From contig CAVQMN010000011.1 in assembly GCA_963713625.1 (NCBI GenBank), forward strand, positions 62,001-126,000: 64,000 bases of DNA, written 5' to 3'. Source of the stretch: Bog-756 sp963713625. GTDB taxonomy: Bacteria; Actinomycetota; Acidimicrobiia; Acidimicrobiales; RAAP-2. A program made the position numbers and the translations under genes. Of the stretch, positions 49,089-56,776 are shown piece by piece (position 1 is the first letter of the stretch; each line of letters begins with the position of its first letter). Below the pieces are notes generated by a model. The model ran no database searches and had not been told where the DNA came from. It was given only the letters and a program-made list of their open reading frames with translations.

Positions 49089-51332
49089 TCAGACCGGGAC
49101 GGGTTCGGGTTCGACCGGGGCCACCGGGCCACCTGATCCACCCGGGCCTCCCGGGCCACCCGGCGCATCCGCTTCGAGCTCGGGGTCGACCGAGAAGTGG
49201 GGGAGGATGCGGTCGAGCCAGCCCGGGAACCACCAGTTGGCCTTGCCCAACACGAACATGACGGCCGGCACGATGGCCATCCGGATCAACACCGCGTCCA
49301 TCAGGATGCCGGCGGCCAGGCCCAGCCCGAACTGCTTGATCACCAGCTCACCGCCGAGGATGAACGACCCGAAGACCAGGATCATGATCAGGGCCGCGGC
49401 GGTGATCGTCTTGCCGGTGGCGGCCAGTCCCCGCCGGACCGCCGTGGTGTTGTCACCCGACTTCACATATTCCTCGCGTATACGGGTGATGAGGAAGACC
49501 TCATAGTCCATGGACAGCCCGAACAGGATGGCGAACAGCATCACCGGCAGGAACGCGGCGATCGGTCCGGGACTGCCTATCTGGAACACCGAGCCCAGCC
49601 ACCCCCATTGGAACACGGCTACCAAGACACCGAACGCCGCCCCGATGGAGAGCAGGTTCATCACCGCGGCGGTGAGAGGGATGACGAGACTACGGAAGAC
49701 CATGGTCAGCAGGAGGAACGAAAGCACGACCACCAGGCCGATGAACAGCGGGAGCTTGGATGAGAGCACACGGGCGAAATCCACAAAGATGGCGGTGTCC
49801 CCGCCGACGTAGATGGTGACCCCGCTGCCGGCCACGGTGGCGGGAATGGTGGTCTGGCGCAAGTGGTCGATCAGGTCGGTCGTCTGCGACGCTTCCGGCG
49901 AGGTGGTCGGGTAGGCGGTGATCAGGCTGACCGTCTTGCCGTCCTTGGTCGGGAGGACGAGCGGACCGGTGACCGTGGCCACGCCCGGCTGCGCCCGGAC
50001 CTGATCGGCCACGTTGTCGAGGGTCTGTTGATCGGCCGCCCCGGCGTTCTCGCTCACGAGAAGGAGCGGGCCGTTGAACCCGGGCCCGAAGCCGCTGGCC
50101 AGAAGGTCATAGGCGGTCCGGGTGGTGGTGCCTGTCGGGTCGTTGCCCTGGTCGGACGAGCCCAGACGGAGCGAGAAGAACGGCAGGGCCACCAGCACGA
50201 CCACGGCAAAGGCCACCAGCGCCGGGATAACCGGTCGCCTCTGGACGAATGCGGCCCAGCGGGCCCAGAACCCCTTGGTCCCCGAGCCGATCACCTTGGG
50301 GCCGTTGAGCGCCAGGTCCTTCTTCTGGCGCCGGCTCAGGACCCGGGGCCCGATGAACCCGAGGAAGGCGGGGAGCAGGGTGAGGGCGGCGATCATGGTG
50401 AAGAGGACACCGATGGCGGCGGCGATGGCCAGCCCGTAGAGGAACGAGACGCCGAGGGCGAACATCCCGAGCAGGGCGATGCACACGATGATGCCCGCGA
50501 ACAGCACGGCCCGACCCGAGGTGTTGACCGCGTTGACGATCGACGATTCGAGGTCCTGGCCGGCGATCAGGCCTTGGCGGTGCCTGGTCACGATGAACAG
50601 TGCGTAGTCGACCCCCACCCCGAGGCCGATCAACAGGACCAGTTCGGTCGAGAAGACCGGCATCTTGAGCAGGTGGCTCAAGAGCCCGATCACTCCGATG
50701 GCCGTTCCCAGGGAGGCCAGGGCAGACAACAGGGGGAGGACCATGGCGAAGACCGAGCCGAATACGAGGAGCAGCACGATCCCGGCCAGCAGCACCCCGA
50801 GACCGGTCCCCCCGAAGGACTGCTTGTCGGCGGCCTCGGCGATCTGTCCGGCCACCGCCACCTGCAGGCCTGGACCGTTCGCGGTCTGGGCCGTTGACAC
50901 CAGCTGTTTGGCCACCGGGGTGGAGATGTACTGGGCCTGCTCGTCGAATGTCACCGTGGCGAACGCGGTCCTCCCGTCCTTGCTGATCTGGTTGGCCCCT
51001 TGCGGTGAGTAGGGACTGGTGATCTCAGAGACGTGGGGCACCTCCTTCACCTTGGCCAGCATGGTGTTGACCGTGGCCATCACCTCGGGGTCGGTGACTT
51101 TGCTCCCGTCGGTGGTGTGGAACACGATCTGCTCGCGGTCGCCGGCGATCTTCGGCGCTGACGCCTGCAGCAGGTTGAGCGCCTGGGTGGAGGGCGTGTT
51201 GGGCAGGGAGAAGGTGTTGTTGTAGGCGGTGCCCACCGCCTGGGAGATGAGGGTCATGCCGATGAGGGCAGCGAGCCATATCAGCAGGACGATCACGCGG
51301 TGGCGGACACACCAGGTGGCAAGGGACTTCAT
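49089..51332 (-). CDS. MMPL/RND family transporter
   Basis: This 747-residue membrane protein has the two-fold RND layout: an N-terminal helix (VIVLLIWLAALIGMTLI), an extracytoplasmic loop of about 140 residues, six helices with LIGLGVGVDYALFIVTRHRQ, a second loop, then another five or six with FAILFGLSMDYEVFLITRI. The two DY pairs are the proton-relay aspartates of MMPL proteins. It is smaller than MmpL3 and lacks a long C-terminal domain; the tail is Gly/Pro-rich. It probably exports lipids or hydrophobic compounds. ATG 51332 has GAGGAG nine bases upstream. Confidence 0.93.
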   Translation of the reverse strand: MKSLATWCVRHRVIVLLIWLAALIGMTLISQAVGTAYNNTFSLPNTPSTQALNLLQASAPKIAGDREQIVFHTTDGSKVTDPEVMATVNTMLAKVKEVPHVSEITSPYSPQGANQISKDGRTAFATVTFDEQAQYISTPVAKQLVSTAQTANGPGLQVAVAGQIAEAADKQSFGGTGLGVLLAGIVLLLVFGSVFAMVLPLLSALASLGTAIGVIGLLSHLLKMPVFSTELVLLIGLGVGVDYALFIVTRHRQGLIAGQDLESSIVNAVNTSGRAVLFAGIIVCIALLGMFALGVSFLYGLAIAAAIGVLFTMIAALTLLPAFLGFIGPRVLSRRQKKDLALNGPKVIGSGTKGFWARWAAFVQRRPVIPALVAFAVVVLVALPFFSLRLGSSDQGNDPTGTTTRTAYDLLASGFGPGFNGPLLLVSENAGAADQQTLDNVADQVRAQPGVATVTGPLVLPTKDGKTVSLITAYPTTSPEASQTTDLIDHLRQTTIPATVAGSGVTIYVGGDTAIFVDFARVLSSKLPLFIGLVVVLSFLLLTMVFRSLVIPLTAAVMNLLSIGAAFGVLVAVFQWGWLGSVFQIGSPGPIAAFLPVMLFAILFGLSMDYEVFLITRIREEYVKSGDNTTAVRRGLAATGKTITAAALIMILVFGSFILGGELVIKQFGLGLAAGILMDAVLIRMAIVPAVMFVLGKANWWFPGWLDRILPHFSVDPELEADAPGGPGGPGGSGGPVAPVEPEPVPV

Positions 51333-51602
51333 TGCCGGGGACTCCTCAAAGTTCAATCGTCGGTCAGGGGTGAATTGCGGGGCCCGTGGAATCGAGCGAC
51401 AGGTCGTGCGACGGGCTTGTGGTCTTGCAGGGTTGCGGAGCCATTCTCGTCGATAGAACCCGACGAACGGTAAATCGACCCAATTCCCTCACTTCTTGAG
51501 GGCATAGGTGTCGCCCGGCCTTGAATTGGCGCCACCCACACACTAGAGCCCACGACGCCCCCGGGGTCGTCATATGCCGTGACGGGGCCCGGGTCGACCA
51601 TC
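51333..51602. other. Divergent intergenic region between the MMPL and phosphatase genes
   Basis: These 270 bp separate two divergent genes. A small hairpin CCCTC-N7-GAGGG (51486-51502) is present near the middle. The region is richer in A/T than the genes and should hold both promoters, but no element is clear enough to mark. Confidence 0.35.
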
Positions 51603-52364
51603 ATGGAGGCCATGGAGTTACCCGATCGCCTCGTCCCGCTGTCCGGGGCCTACAATTTTCGGGACCTCGGCGGCTACGTGACCAGGGACGGACGGTCCAC
51701 CCGGTGGGGGACCCTGTTCCGCAGCGACACCCTGCACGAGCTCACCGATGCCGATGTGGCGGTGATTCGGTCGCTGGGTCTCGCCACGGTGATCGACCTG
51801 CGCACGCCCCGCGAGCTCGAACGCACCGGACGGGGTCCGCTCGGCCCTGAACCGATGGCGTACCGGCACCTCTCGGTGATCGGGGACGGAACGGGCGAGG
51901 CCCTGGCCGCCCCGGCCGCCGCCGGTGAGGAGCTCTCGGAGCGCTACCTCTGGTACCTCGATGTGGGTCGGCGATCCCTGGTCGAGGCGCTCGATGTGGT
52001 CTCCGACCCCGTCAGCCTGCCGCTCGTCTTCCACTGTGCGGCGGGCAAGGACAGGACCGGGGTGCTGGCCGCGCTGGTGCTCGACATCCTGGATGTGGAC
52101 GATGAAGCCATCGTGGCCGACTACCTGGTCACTGCCGCCCGGATGGACCTGATCCTCGGCCGCTACCGCTCCGATCCCGCCCTGGCCGAAAGGATGGCCA
52201 GTGTGCCGGCCTCGCGCTTCAGCGTGGAGGCGGAAACCATGGTCCGTTTTCTCGCCGGACTCGATGAACGATTCGGGGGGGCCAGGGCCTGGGCGCTCGC
52301 CTCCGGGGTGGCCCCGCACGCCATCGACCGGATGGAGGAGCTGCTGCTCGAGCCGGCCCGCTGA
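51603..52364 (+). CDS. Tyrosine-protein phosphatase, PtpB-like
   Basis: This phosphatase of about 253 residues begins ELPDRLVPLSGAYNFRDLGG, the NFRDLGG motif of the Y_phosphatase3 family. The catalytic P-loop is HCAAGKDRTG (Cys-x5-Arg). Asp in YLWYLDVGR or nearby may be the general acid. Relatives include M. tuberculosis PtpB, which acts on phosphotyrosine, phosphoserine and phosphoinositides. It has no signal peptide. Starts at ATG 51603, ATG 51612 and GTG 51579 are possible; 51603 is a compromise. Confidence 0.87.
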   Translation: MEAMELPDRLVPLSGAYNFRDLGGYVTRDGRSTRWGTLFRSDTLHELTDADVAVIRSLGLATVIDLRTPRELERTGRGPLGPEPMAYRHLSVIGDGTGEALAAPAAAGEELSERYLWYLDVGRRSLVEALDVVSDPVSLPLVFHCAAGKDRTGVLAALVLDILDVDDEAIVADYLVTAARMDLILGRYRSDPALAERMASVPASRFSVEAETMVRFLAGLDERFGGARAWALASGVAPHAIDRMEELLLEPAR

Positions 52365-52501
52365 GGGAGCCCGGGTTCCCTTTGGCTCACCGGGGCCACA
52401 CCCACCGGGCCGGGCCGCCCACCGGGCCGGGCTGGCCGCCGGCCGAGCCCAACAGGGGGCCGGGTCCGCCCGGCGCCTGTGACCGGCCGCGGGGTGCGGC
52501 C

Positions 52502-52507
52502 TAGACT
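52502..52507 (+). promoter_or_regulatory. -10 element for a leaderless mRNA of the membrane-anchored protein
   Basis: TAGACT (52502-52507) is followed by exactly six bases (GAGGCG) and the GTG start at 52514. Confidence 0.5.
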
Positions 52508-52513
52508 GAGGCG

Positions 52514-53122
52514 GTGCTCGCAGCCTTGTGGGAACCGATCCTGGCCGGTGCACTGGTTGTGGCCATGCTGGTGATGATCGGCCTCGTCGCGGTGACCTTC
52601 CTGCTCTGGCGGTACGGCCGGCGGAAATGGCGGGCCTTCCACTCGCACGGGGCGGTGGTCGGCGCGGTGGCTCTGTGGGAGGCCACCGCCGAACACGGCT
52701 TCGGACGCCGGTCGCGCCAGGCGTGGACGCCGGACGACGTCTACCGGTGGACACCCCGCCAGGTGCGCAAAGAGCTGTGGCGGGCAGTCGACCAGGCCAG
52801 TAGCGCGGTTCGGGCCGCTGCCGGTGCCGGCGCGCCCACCGCCTCGCTTCCCGGACTGTGTCGCCGCCTGCACGAGGTGGCCGTCGGTCTGGATCAGGTC
52901 CTCCGGGTCGAGTCGACCGGGGCGGTGCCCCGGGAGGTTGCCGCCCAGGCCATCGAGGTGATGCGGGCGGCGACTGACGTCAAGGAGGCCGCGGTGGCAT
53001 CGGCCAGCGACGCCACCGGCCAGCGGGTGAGGGATCTGGTCCGTGACGCCGACCATGAGATCCAGTGCCTCGACGCCGGTCTGGCATCGGCCCGGTCGGT
53101 ACTCCCTCCCCACAACGGCTGA
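52514..53122 (+). CDS. Membrane-anchored protein of unknown function
   Basis: This 202-residue protein has one N-terminal membrane helix (ILAGALVVAMLVMIGLVAVT, then FLLWRYGRRKWRAF) and a helical cytoplasmic domain with WTPRQVRKELWRAVDQASSA and VRDADHEIQCLDAGLASARS. The positive-inside pattern places the C-terminus in the cytoplasm. No family is recognised. It could be a scaffold or an envelope-associated protein. The GTG start is six bases after TAGACT. Confidence 0.65.
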   Translation: MLAALWEPILAGALVVAMLVMIGLVAVTFLLWRYGRRKWRAFHSHGAVVGAVALWEATAEHGFGRRSRQAWTPDDVYRWTPRQVRKELWRAVDQASSAVRAAAGAGAPTASLPGLCRRLHEVAVGLDQVLRVESTGAVPREVAAQAIEVMRAATDVKEAAVASASDATGQRVRDLVRDADHEIQCLDAGLASARSVLPPHNG

Positions 53123-53132
53123 ACCAGCTGAG

Positions 53133-53153
53133 CGTCGGACCCGACGTCCGACG
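53133..53153. terminator. Bidirectional hairpin between convergent genes
   Basis: CGTCGGAC-CCGAC-GTCCGACG is a perfect 8-bp stem with a 5-base loop in the 38-bp gap between the membrane protein gene and the end of gabT. It is well placed to stop both transcripts. Confidence 0.65.
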
Positions 53154-53160
53154 GGGACGG

Positions 53161-54510
53161 TCAGGCGGCGTCCCCGGCGAGGACCTGATCGACCACGCCG
53201 GCGAGCACCCCGAGGCCGTCGGCCAGGAGCGCTTCTTCGATGACGAGGGGAGGCAACAGGCGGATGACGTTGCCGTAGCTGCCGCAGGTGAGCACGATCA
53301 CCCCCGCCTGATGGCAGGCGGCCGCGATCTGTCGGGTGGCGGCGGGGTCGGGATCCGACGTTCCGGGCCGGACGATCTCCATGGCCATCATCGCGCCGCG
53401 TCCCCGGACGTCACCGATGGCCGGGTGGGTGGCCCGGAGCTCGCCGAGGATCTCCGCCATCGCCCGACCACTGACGCGGGCGGCCTGGGCCAGGTTTTCC
53501 TTCCGCATGGTGTCGATGGAGGCCAGCGCGGCGGCGCAGGCCACCGGGTTCCCCCCGTAGGTGCCACCCAGGCCACCGGGGTGGACCGCCGCCATGAGGT
53601 CGGCCCGACCGGTGACGGCGGCCAGGGGCATCCCTCCGGCCAGGGCCTTGGCCGTGGTCAGGAGATCGGGCACCACTCCTTCGTGATCGCAGGCGAACCA
53701 GTCACCGGTACGGCAGAAGCCGGTCTGGATCTCGTCGGCCGCCAGCAGCACGCCGTGGTCCCGGCACCAGGCGGCGACCGCGGGGAGGAACCCGGGCGCG
53801 GGTACCACGAACCCGCCTTCGCCCTGGATGGGCTCGATGAGTACGCAGGCCACGTTGTCCGCACCCACCATCCGCTCGATCTGCTCGATCGCCCGCGATG
53901 CCGCCTGCTCCCCGGTCATGCCGGCAGGGTCGCGGTACGGGTACGACATCGGCACGCGGTAGATCTCGGGGGCGAACGGCCCGAACTTGTCCCGGTAGGG
54001 CATGTTCTTGGCGGTGAGGGCCATGGTCAGGTTGGTGCGGCCGTGGTAGGCGTGGTCGAAGACGACGACGGCCTGACGTCCGGTGACGTGTCGGGCCACC
54101 TTGACCGCGTTCTCCACGGCCTCGGCTCCCGAGTTGAACAGGGCGGTCCGCTTCGGGCCGTCGCCCGGGGCCAGTTCGTTGAGGGCTTCGCACACCGCCA
54201 CGTACGGCTCGTACGGGTTGACCATGAAACAGGTGTGCGAGAACCGGGCCACCTGTTCCTGTACCGCCTCGACCACGGCCGGGTTGGCGTGGCCCACGCT
54301 GACCACCGCGATCCCCGCACCGAGGTCGATGAGGGAGTTGCCGTCGACGTCCACGAGGATCGCCCCGGCCGCGCGCTCGATGTAGAGGGGGACGACCGAA
54401 CTGACGCCGGGTGCCACCGCGTCCAGCCGCCGCCGCTCGAGGCCCCGGGAGTTGGGGCCCGGGATCTCGGTGACCACCGACCGCGCCTGCTTGACGAACG
54501 ACGAGCTCAT
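53161..54510 (-). CDS. gabT: 4-aminobutyrate (GABA) aminotransferase
   Basis: This 449-residue class III PLP-dependent aminotransferase has the PLP-binding Lys in LLTTAKALAGGMPLAAV, the Asp that contacts the pyridine nitrogen in LLAADEIQTGFCRTG, and the segments NSGAEAVENAVKVARH and FDHAYHGRTNLTMALTAK. It converts GABA and 2-oxoglutarate to succinate semialdehyde and glutamate. The aldehyde dehydrogenase at 47.6 kb could complete the path, though it is not in the same operon. ATG 54510 lies seven bases after TACTGT, without a ribosome-binding site. Confidence 0.92.
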   Translation of the reverse strand: MSSSFVKQARSVVTEIPGPNSRGLERRRLDAVAPGVSSVVPLYIERAAGAILVDVDGNSLIDLGAGIAVVSVGHANPAVVEAVQEQVARFSHTCFMVNPYEPYVAVCEALNELAPGDGPKRTALFNSGAEAVENAVKVARHVTGRQAVVVFDHAYHGRTNLTMALTAKNMPYRDKFGPFAPEIYRVPMSYPYRDPAGMTGEQAASRAIEQIERMVGADNVACVLIEPIQGEGGFVVPAPGFLPAVAAWCRDHGVLLAADEIQTGFCRTGDWFACDHEGVVPDLLTTAKALAGGMPLAAVTGRADLMAAVHPGGLGGTYGGNPVACAAALASIDTMRKENLAQAARVSGRAMAEILGELRATHPAIGDVRGRGAMMAMEIVRPGTSDPDPAATRQIAAACHQAGVIVLTCGSYGNVIRLLPPLVIEEALLADGLGVLAGVVDQVLAGDAA

Positions 54511-54517
54511 GGCCCGG

Positions 54518-54523
54518 ACAGTA
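54518..54523 (-). promoter_or_regulatory. -10 element for a leaderless gabT mRNA
   Basis: On the minus strand TACTGT (54523-54518) is followed by seven bases and then ATG 54510, with no ribosome-binding site. Confidence 0.45.
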
Positions 54524-54536
54524 GCGGAGGGTCTGC

Positions 54537-55307
54537 TCAGTCGTTGGCCAGGGCGATGACCCCGAACATGGCTCCCGTCGGGTCTCCGAGCACCGCGAAC
54601 CGGCCCGCGGGGACGTCGACAGGCCCGGCGAAGAGCGTGGCTCCGAGGCCGGTGGCCGAGGCCACTGTGGCATCACAGTCCGCCGTGCCGAAATAGGCCA
54701 GCCAGTGGGCCGGGACCTCGGGCGGCACCTCCGGTGGCGTGGTCAGCATGCCGCCGACCTGGTTGCCGTCCAGCTTCCACGTGGTGTACTCCATGCCCCC
54801 CATGTCGGCCGTCTCGGCCTCCCAGCCGAACACCTCGCCGTAGAACGCCGCGGCTGCGGCCGTGTCCCGGGTGGAGAGCTCGTTCCAGGCCAGGGCGCCC
54901 GGTTCATTGACCAGTCCGGCACCGAGGTGCAGCCGGGGTTGCCAGACCGCGGCGGCGGCCCCGGTGGGATCGGCGAACACCGCCATCCGGCCGACGTCGA
55001 GTACGTCCATGGGCTCCACGAAGACCGTGCCGCCGGCCGCCTTGACCTTGGCGATGCTGTCGTCGGCGTCCACCACCGAGACGTAGGTGGTCCATGCCGG
55101 GGGTTGACCCTCCATCATGATCGTGGCGGCTCCGGCCACCGGAATCCCTCGGAGTTCCATCATGGTGTAGTGCCCGGACTCCGGTCCCTGGTCCTTGGCC
55201 TCCCAGCCGAACAACGAGGAGTAGAAGGAAGCCGAGGCGGCCAGGTCAGGACTGGCGAGGTCGACCCATGAAGGGGTTCCGGGCTCGTAAGAGGTCCGAG
55301 TGGGCAT
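54537..55307 (-). CDS. Two-domain VOC (glyoxalase-like) protein
   Basis: This 256-residue protein is a duplication of the VOC module. The first copy begins PGTPSWVDLASPDLAASASF then YSSLFGWEAKD; the second begins EPGALAWNELSTRDTAAAAA then FYGEVFGWEAE. Each has the YTMMELRG/YTTWKLDGNQ strand typical of the 27-kDa antigen Cfp30B-like proteins of actinobacteria. A metal site is not complete, so it may bind a ligand rather than act as an enzyme. GGGAG lies seven bases before ATG 55307. Confidence 0.88.
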   Translation of the reverse strand: MPTRTSYEPGTPSWVDLASPDLAASASFYSSLFGWEAKDQGPESGHYTMMELRGIPVAGAATIMMEGQPPAWTTYVSVVDADDSIAKVKAAGGTVFVEPMDVLDVGRMAVFADPTGAAAAVWQPRLHLGAGLVNEPGALAWNELSTRDTAAAAAFYGEVFGWEAETADMGGMEYTTWKLDGNQVGGMLTTPPEVPPEVPAHWLAYFGTADCDATVASATGLGATLFAGPVDVPAGRFAVLGDPTGAMFGVIALAND

Positions 55308-55419
55308 GGCTGGCTCCCTGGTCGTCGTGGTCCGCACCCAGTTCGGTGCGCTCGGCCCAGCCTGCCACGCGGCCGGCCGCCGCGCTCGACCGATGGGAAC
55401 GGGCGGGCGGTTCCGCGGT

Positions 55420-56688
55420 TCAGTTGCCGAAGTTCCAGCTACCGCCGTCCTCGTAGCGGTGCATGATGTTCTTGGCGATGAGGATCTTGTGGACCTCGTC
55501 GGGGCCGTCGGCCAGCCGGAGCACCCGGGCGGTGAGGTACATCTGGGCCAGCGGCAGGTCGTTGCTCACGCCGGCTCCGCCCCACACCTGGATGGCCCGG
55601 TCGACCACCCGGTGATAGGCGGCGGGTACGAACACCTTGATGGCCGAGATGGCGGTGCGGACGTCCGGATCGCCGTTGGCCACCTTTTCGGCCGCGTTGA
55701 TGGTCATCAGCCGCGCTGACTGCACGTCCATGTAACTCTCGGCGATGAATCCCTGGATGAACTGCTTGTCCTTGAGCAGGCCGCCGTGGACCTCACGGAC
55801 CAGCGTCCGCTCCACCATCAGATCGAACGCCCGCCACATCTGGCCGACCGAATTCATGCAGTGGTAGACGCGCCCGGCCCCGAGACGGTCCTGGGCGGCC
55901 TGGTGGCCCTGACCGACCAGGCCGAGGGTGTTCTCCACGGGGACCCGGACGTTCTCGTACCTGATCTCGCAGTGGTCGGAGGTGGAGTGCCCGAAGATGC
56001 CGATGCCCCGGACGATGTTCACGCCCGCGGTGGCGGTCGGAACGATGATCTGGGTCATGCGTCCGGGTGCGCCGAGCTCGCCGGTCGGATCGTTGGCCCG
56101 GCACATCACGATGAAGAAGTCGGCGTCGATCCCGTTGGAGGTGAACCATTTGTGCCCGTTGATCACCCAGTGATCGCCGTCACGGACGGCCTCTGTCTCG
56201 ATCGAGCGGGGATCGGATCCGGCATGGTCCGGCTCGGTCATCGAGAAGCCGGACTCCATCGTTCCGTCGATGAGCGGGAGCAGCCATTTCCGCTTCTGCT
56301 CCTCGGTCCCGTACTTGACCAGGATGCTGGCGTTGCCCGAGTTGGGTGCGGCGATACCGAACAGGGTGGCGGCGCCGACCGCGTAGGCGAGGATCTCGTA
56401 CATGTAGGCCAGCGCGAGGAAGTCGAGGCCCATGCCGCCGTACTCCTGGGGCAGGTGTGGAGCCCACAGACCGGCCAGGTTGACCTTGCTCTTGATCTCC
56501 TCCCGCAACTCGATGCTGCGCCGCCGGCTGTGGTCCTTGTCGTCGGCGGTCACCTCAGCAGCCCGGCGCGACCGCCACAGCACCTCTTCGTTCGGGAGGA
56601 TCTCCGTGTTGATGAAATCCGCGGTGCGGCGGCGGATGTCGTTGATAGCGGGATCCAGGCCTGGTATCGGCGTCACGTTGATCGCCAC
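55420..56688 (-). CDS. Acyl-CoA dehydrogenase (ACAD10/11-like)
   Basis: This flavoenzyme of about 422 residues has FSMTEPDHAGSDPRSIETEA and the GHKWFTSNG segment of the FAD and acyl-CoA site, then VENTLGLVGQGHQAAQDRLG. The C-terminus QVWGGAGVSNDLPLAQMYLT, then ARVLRLADGPDEVHK, is typical of the ACAD10/11-like group (R-x-LR-ADGPDEVH). It would desaturate an acyl-CoA or hydroxyacyl-CoA. The start is uncertain: GTG 56688 has GAGG eight bases upstream, while ATG 56730 and 56727 are in frame and add 14 residues. Confidence 0.9.
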   Translation of the reverse strand: MAINVTPIPGLDPAINDIRRRTADFINTEILPNEEVLWRSRRAAEVTADDKDHSRRRSIELREEIKSKVNLAGLWAPHLPQEYGGMGLDFLALAYMYEILAYAVGAATLFGIAAPNSGNASILVKYGTEEQKRKWLLPLIDGTMESGFSMTEPDHAGSDPRSIETEAVRDGDHWVINGHKWFTSNGIDADFFIVMCRANDPTGELGAPGRMTQIIVPTATAGVNIVRGIGIFGHSTSDHCEIRYENVRVPVENTLGLVGQGHQAAQDRLGAGRVYHCMNSVGQMWRAFDLMVERTLVREVHGGLLKDKQFIQGFIAESYMDVQSARLMTINAAEKVANGDPDVRTAISAIKVFVPAAYHRVVDRAIQVWGGAGVSNDLPLAQMYLTARVLRLADGPDEVHKILIAKNIMHRYEDGGSWNFGN

Positions 56689-56776
56689 TGCGGTCACCTC
56701 GTCATGTCGGGGGTCGGACCACTTCATCATGGCCCACCGGCGGGGCCAGGGCCGCCGGTGGGCATCGGCACCTCGG

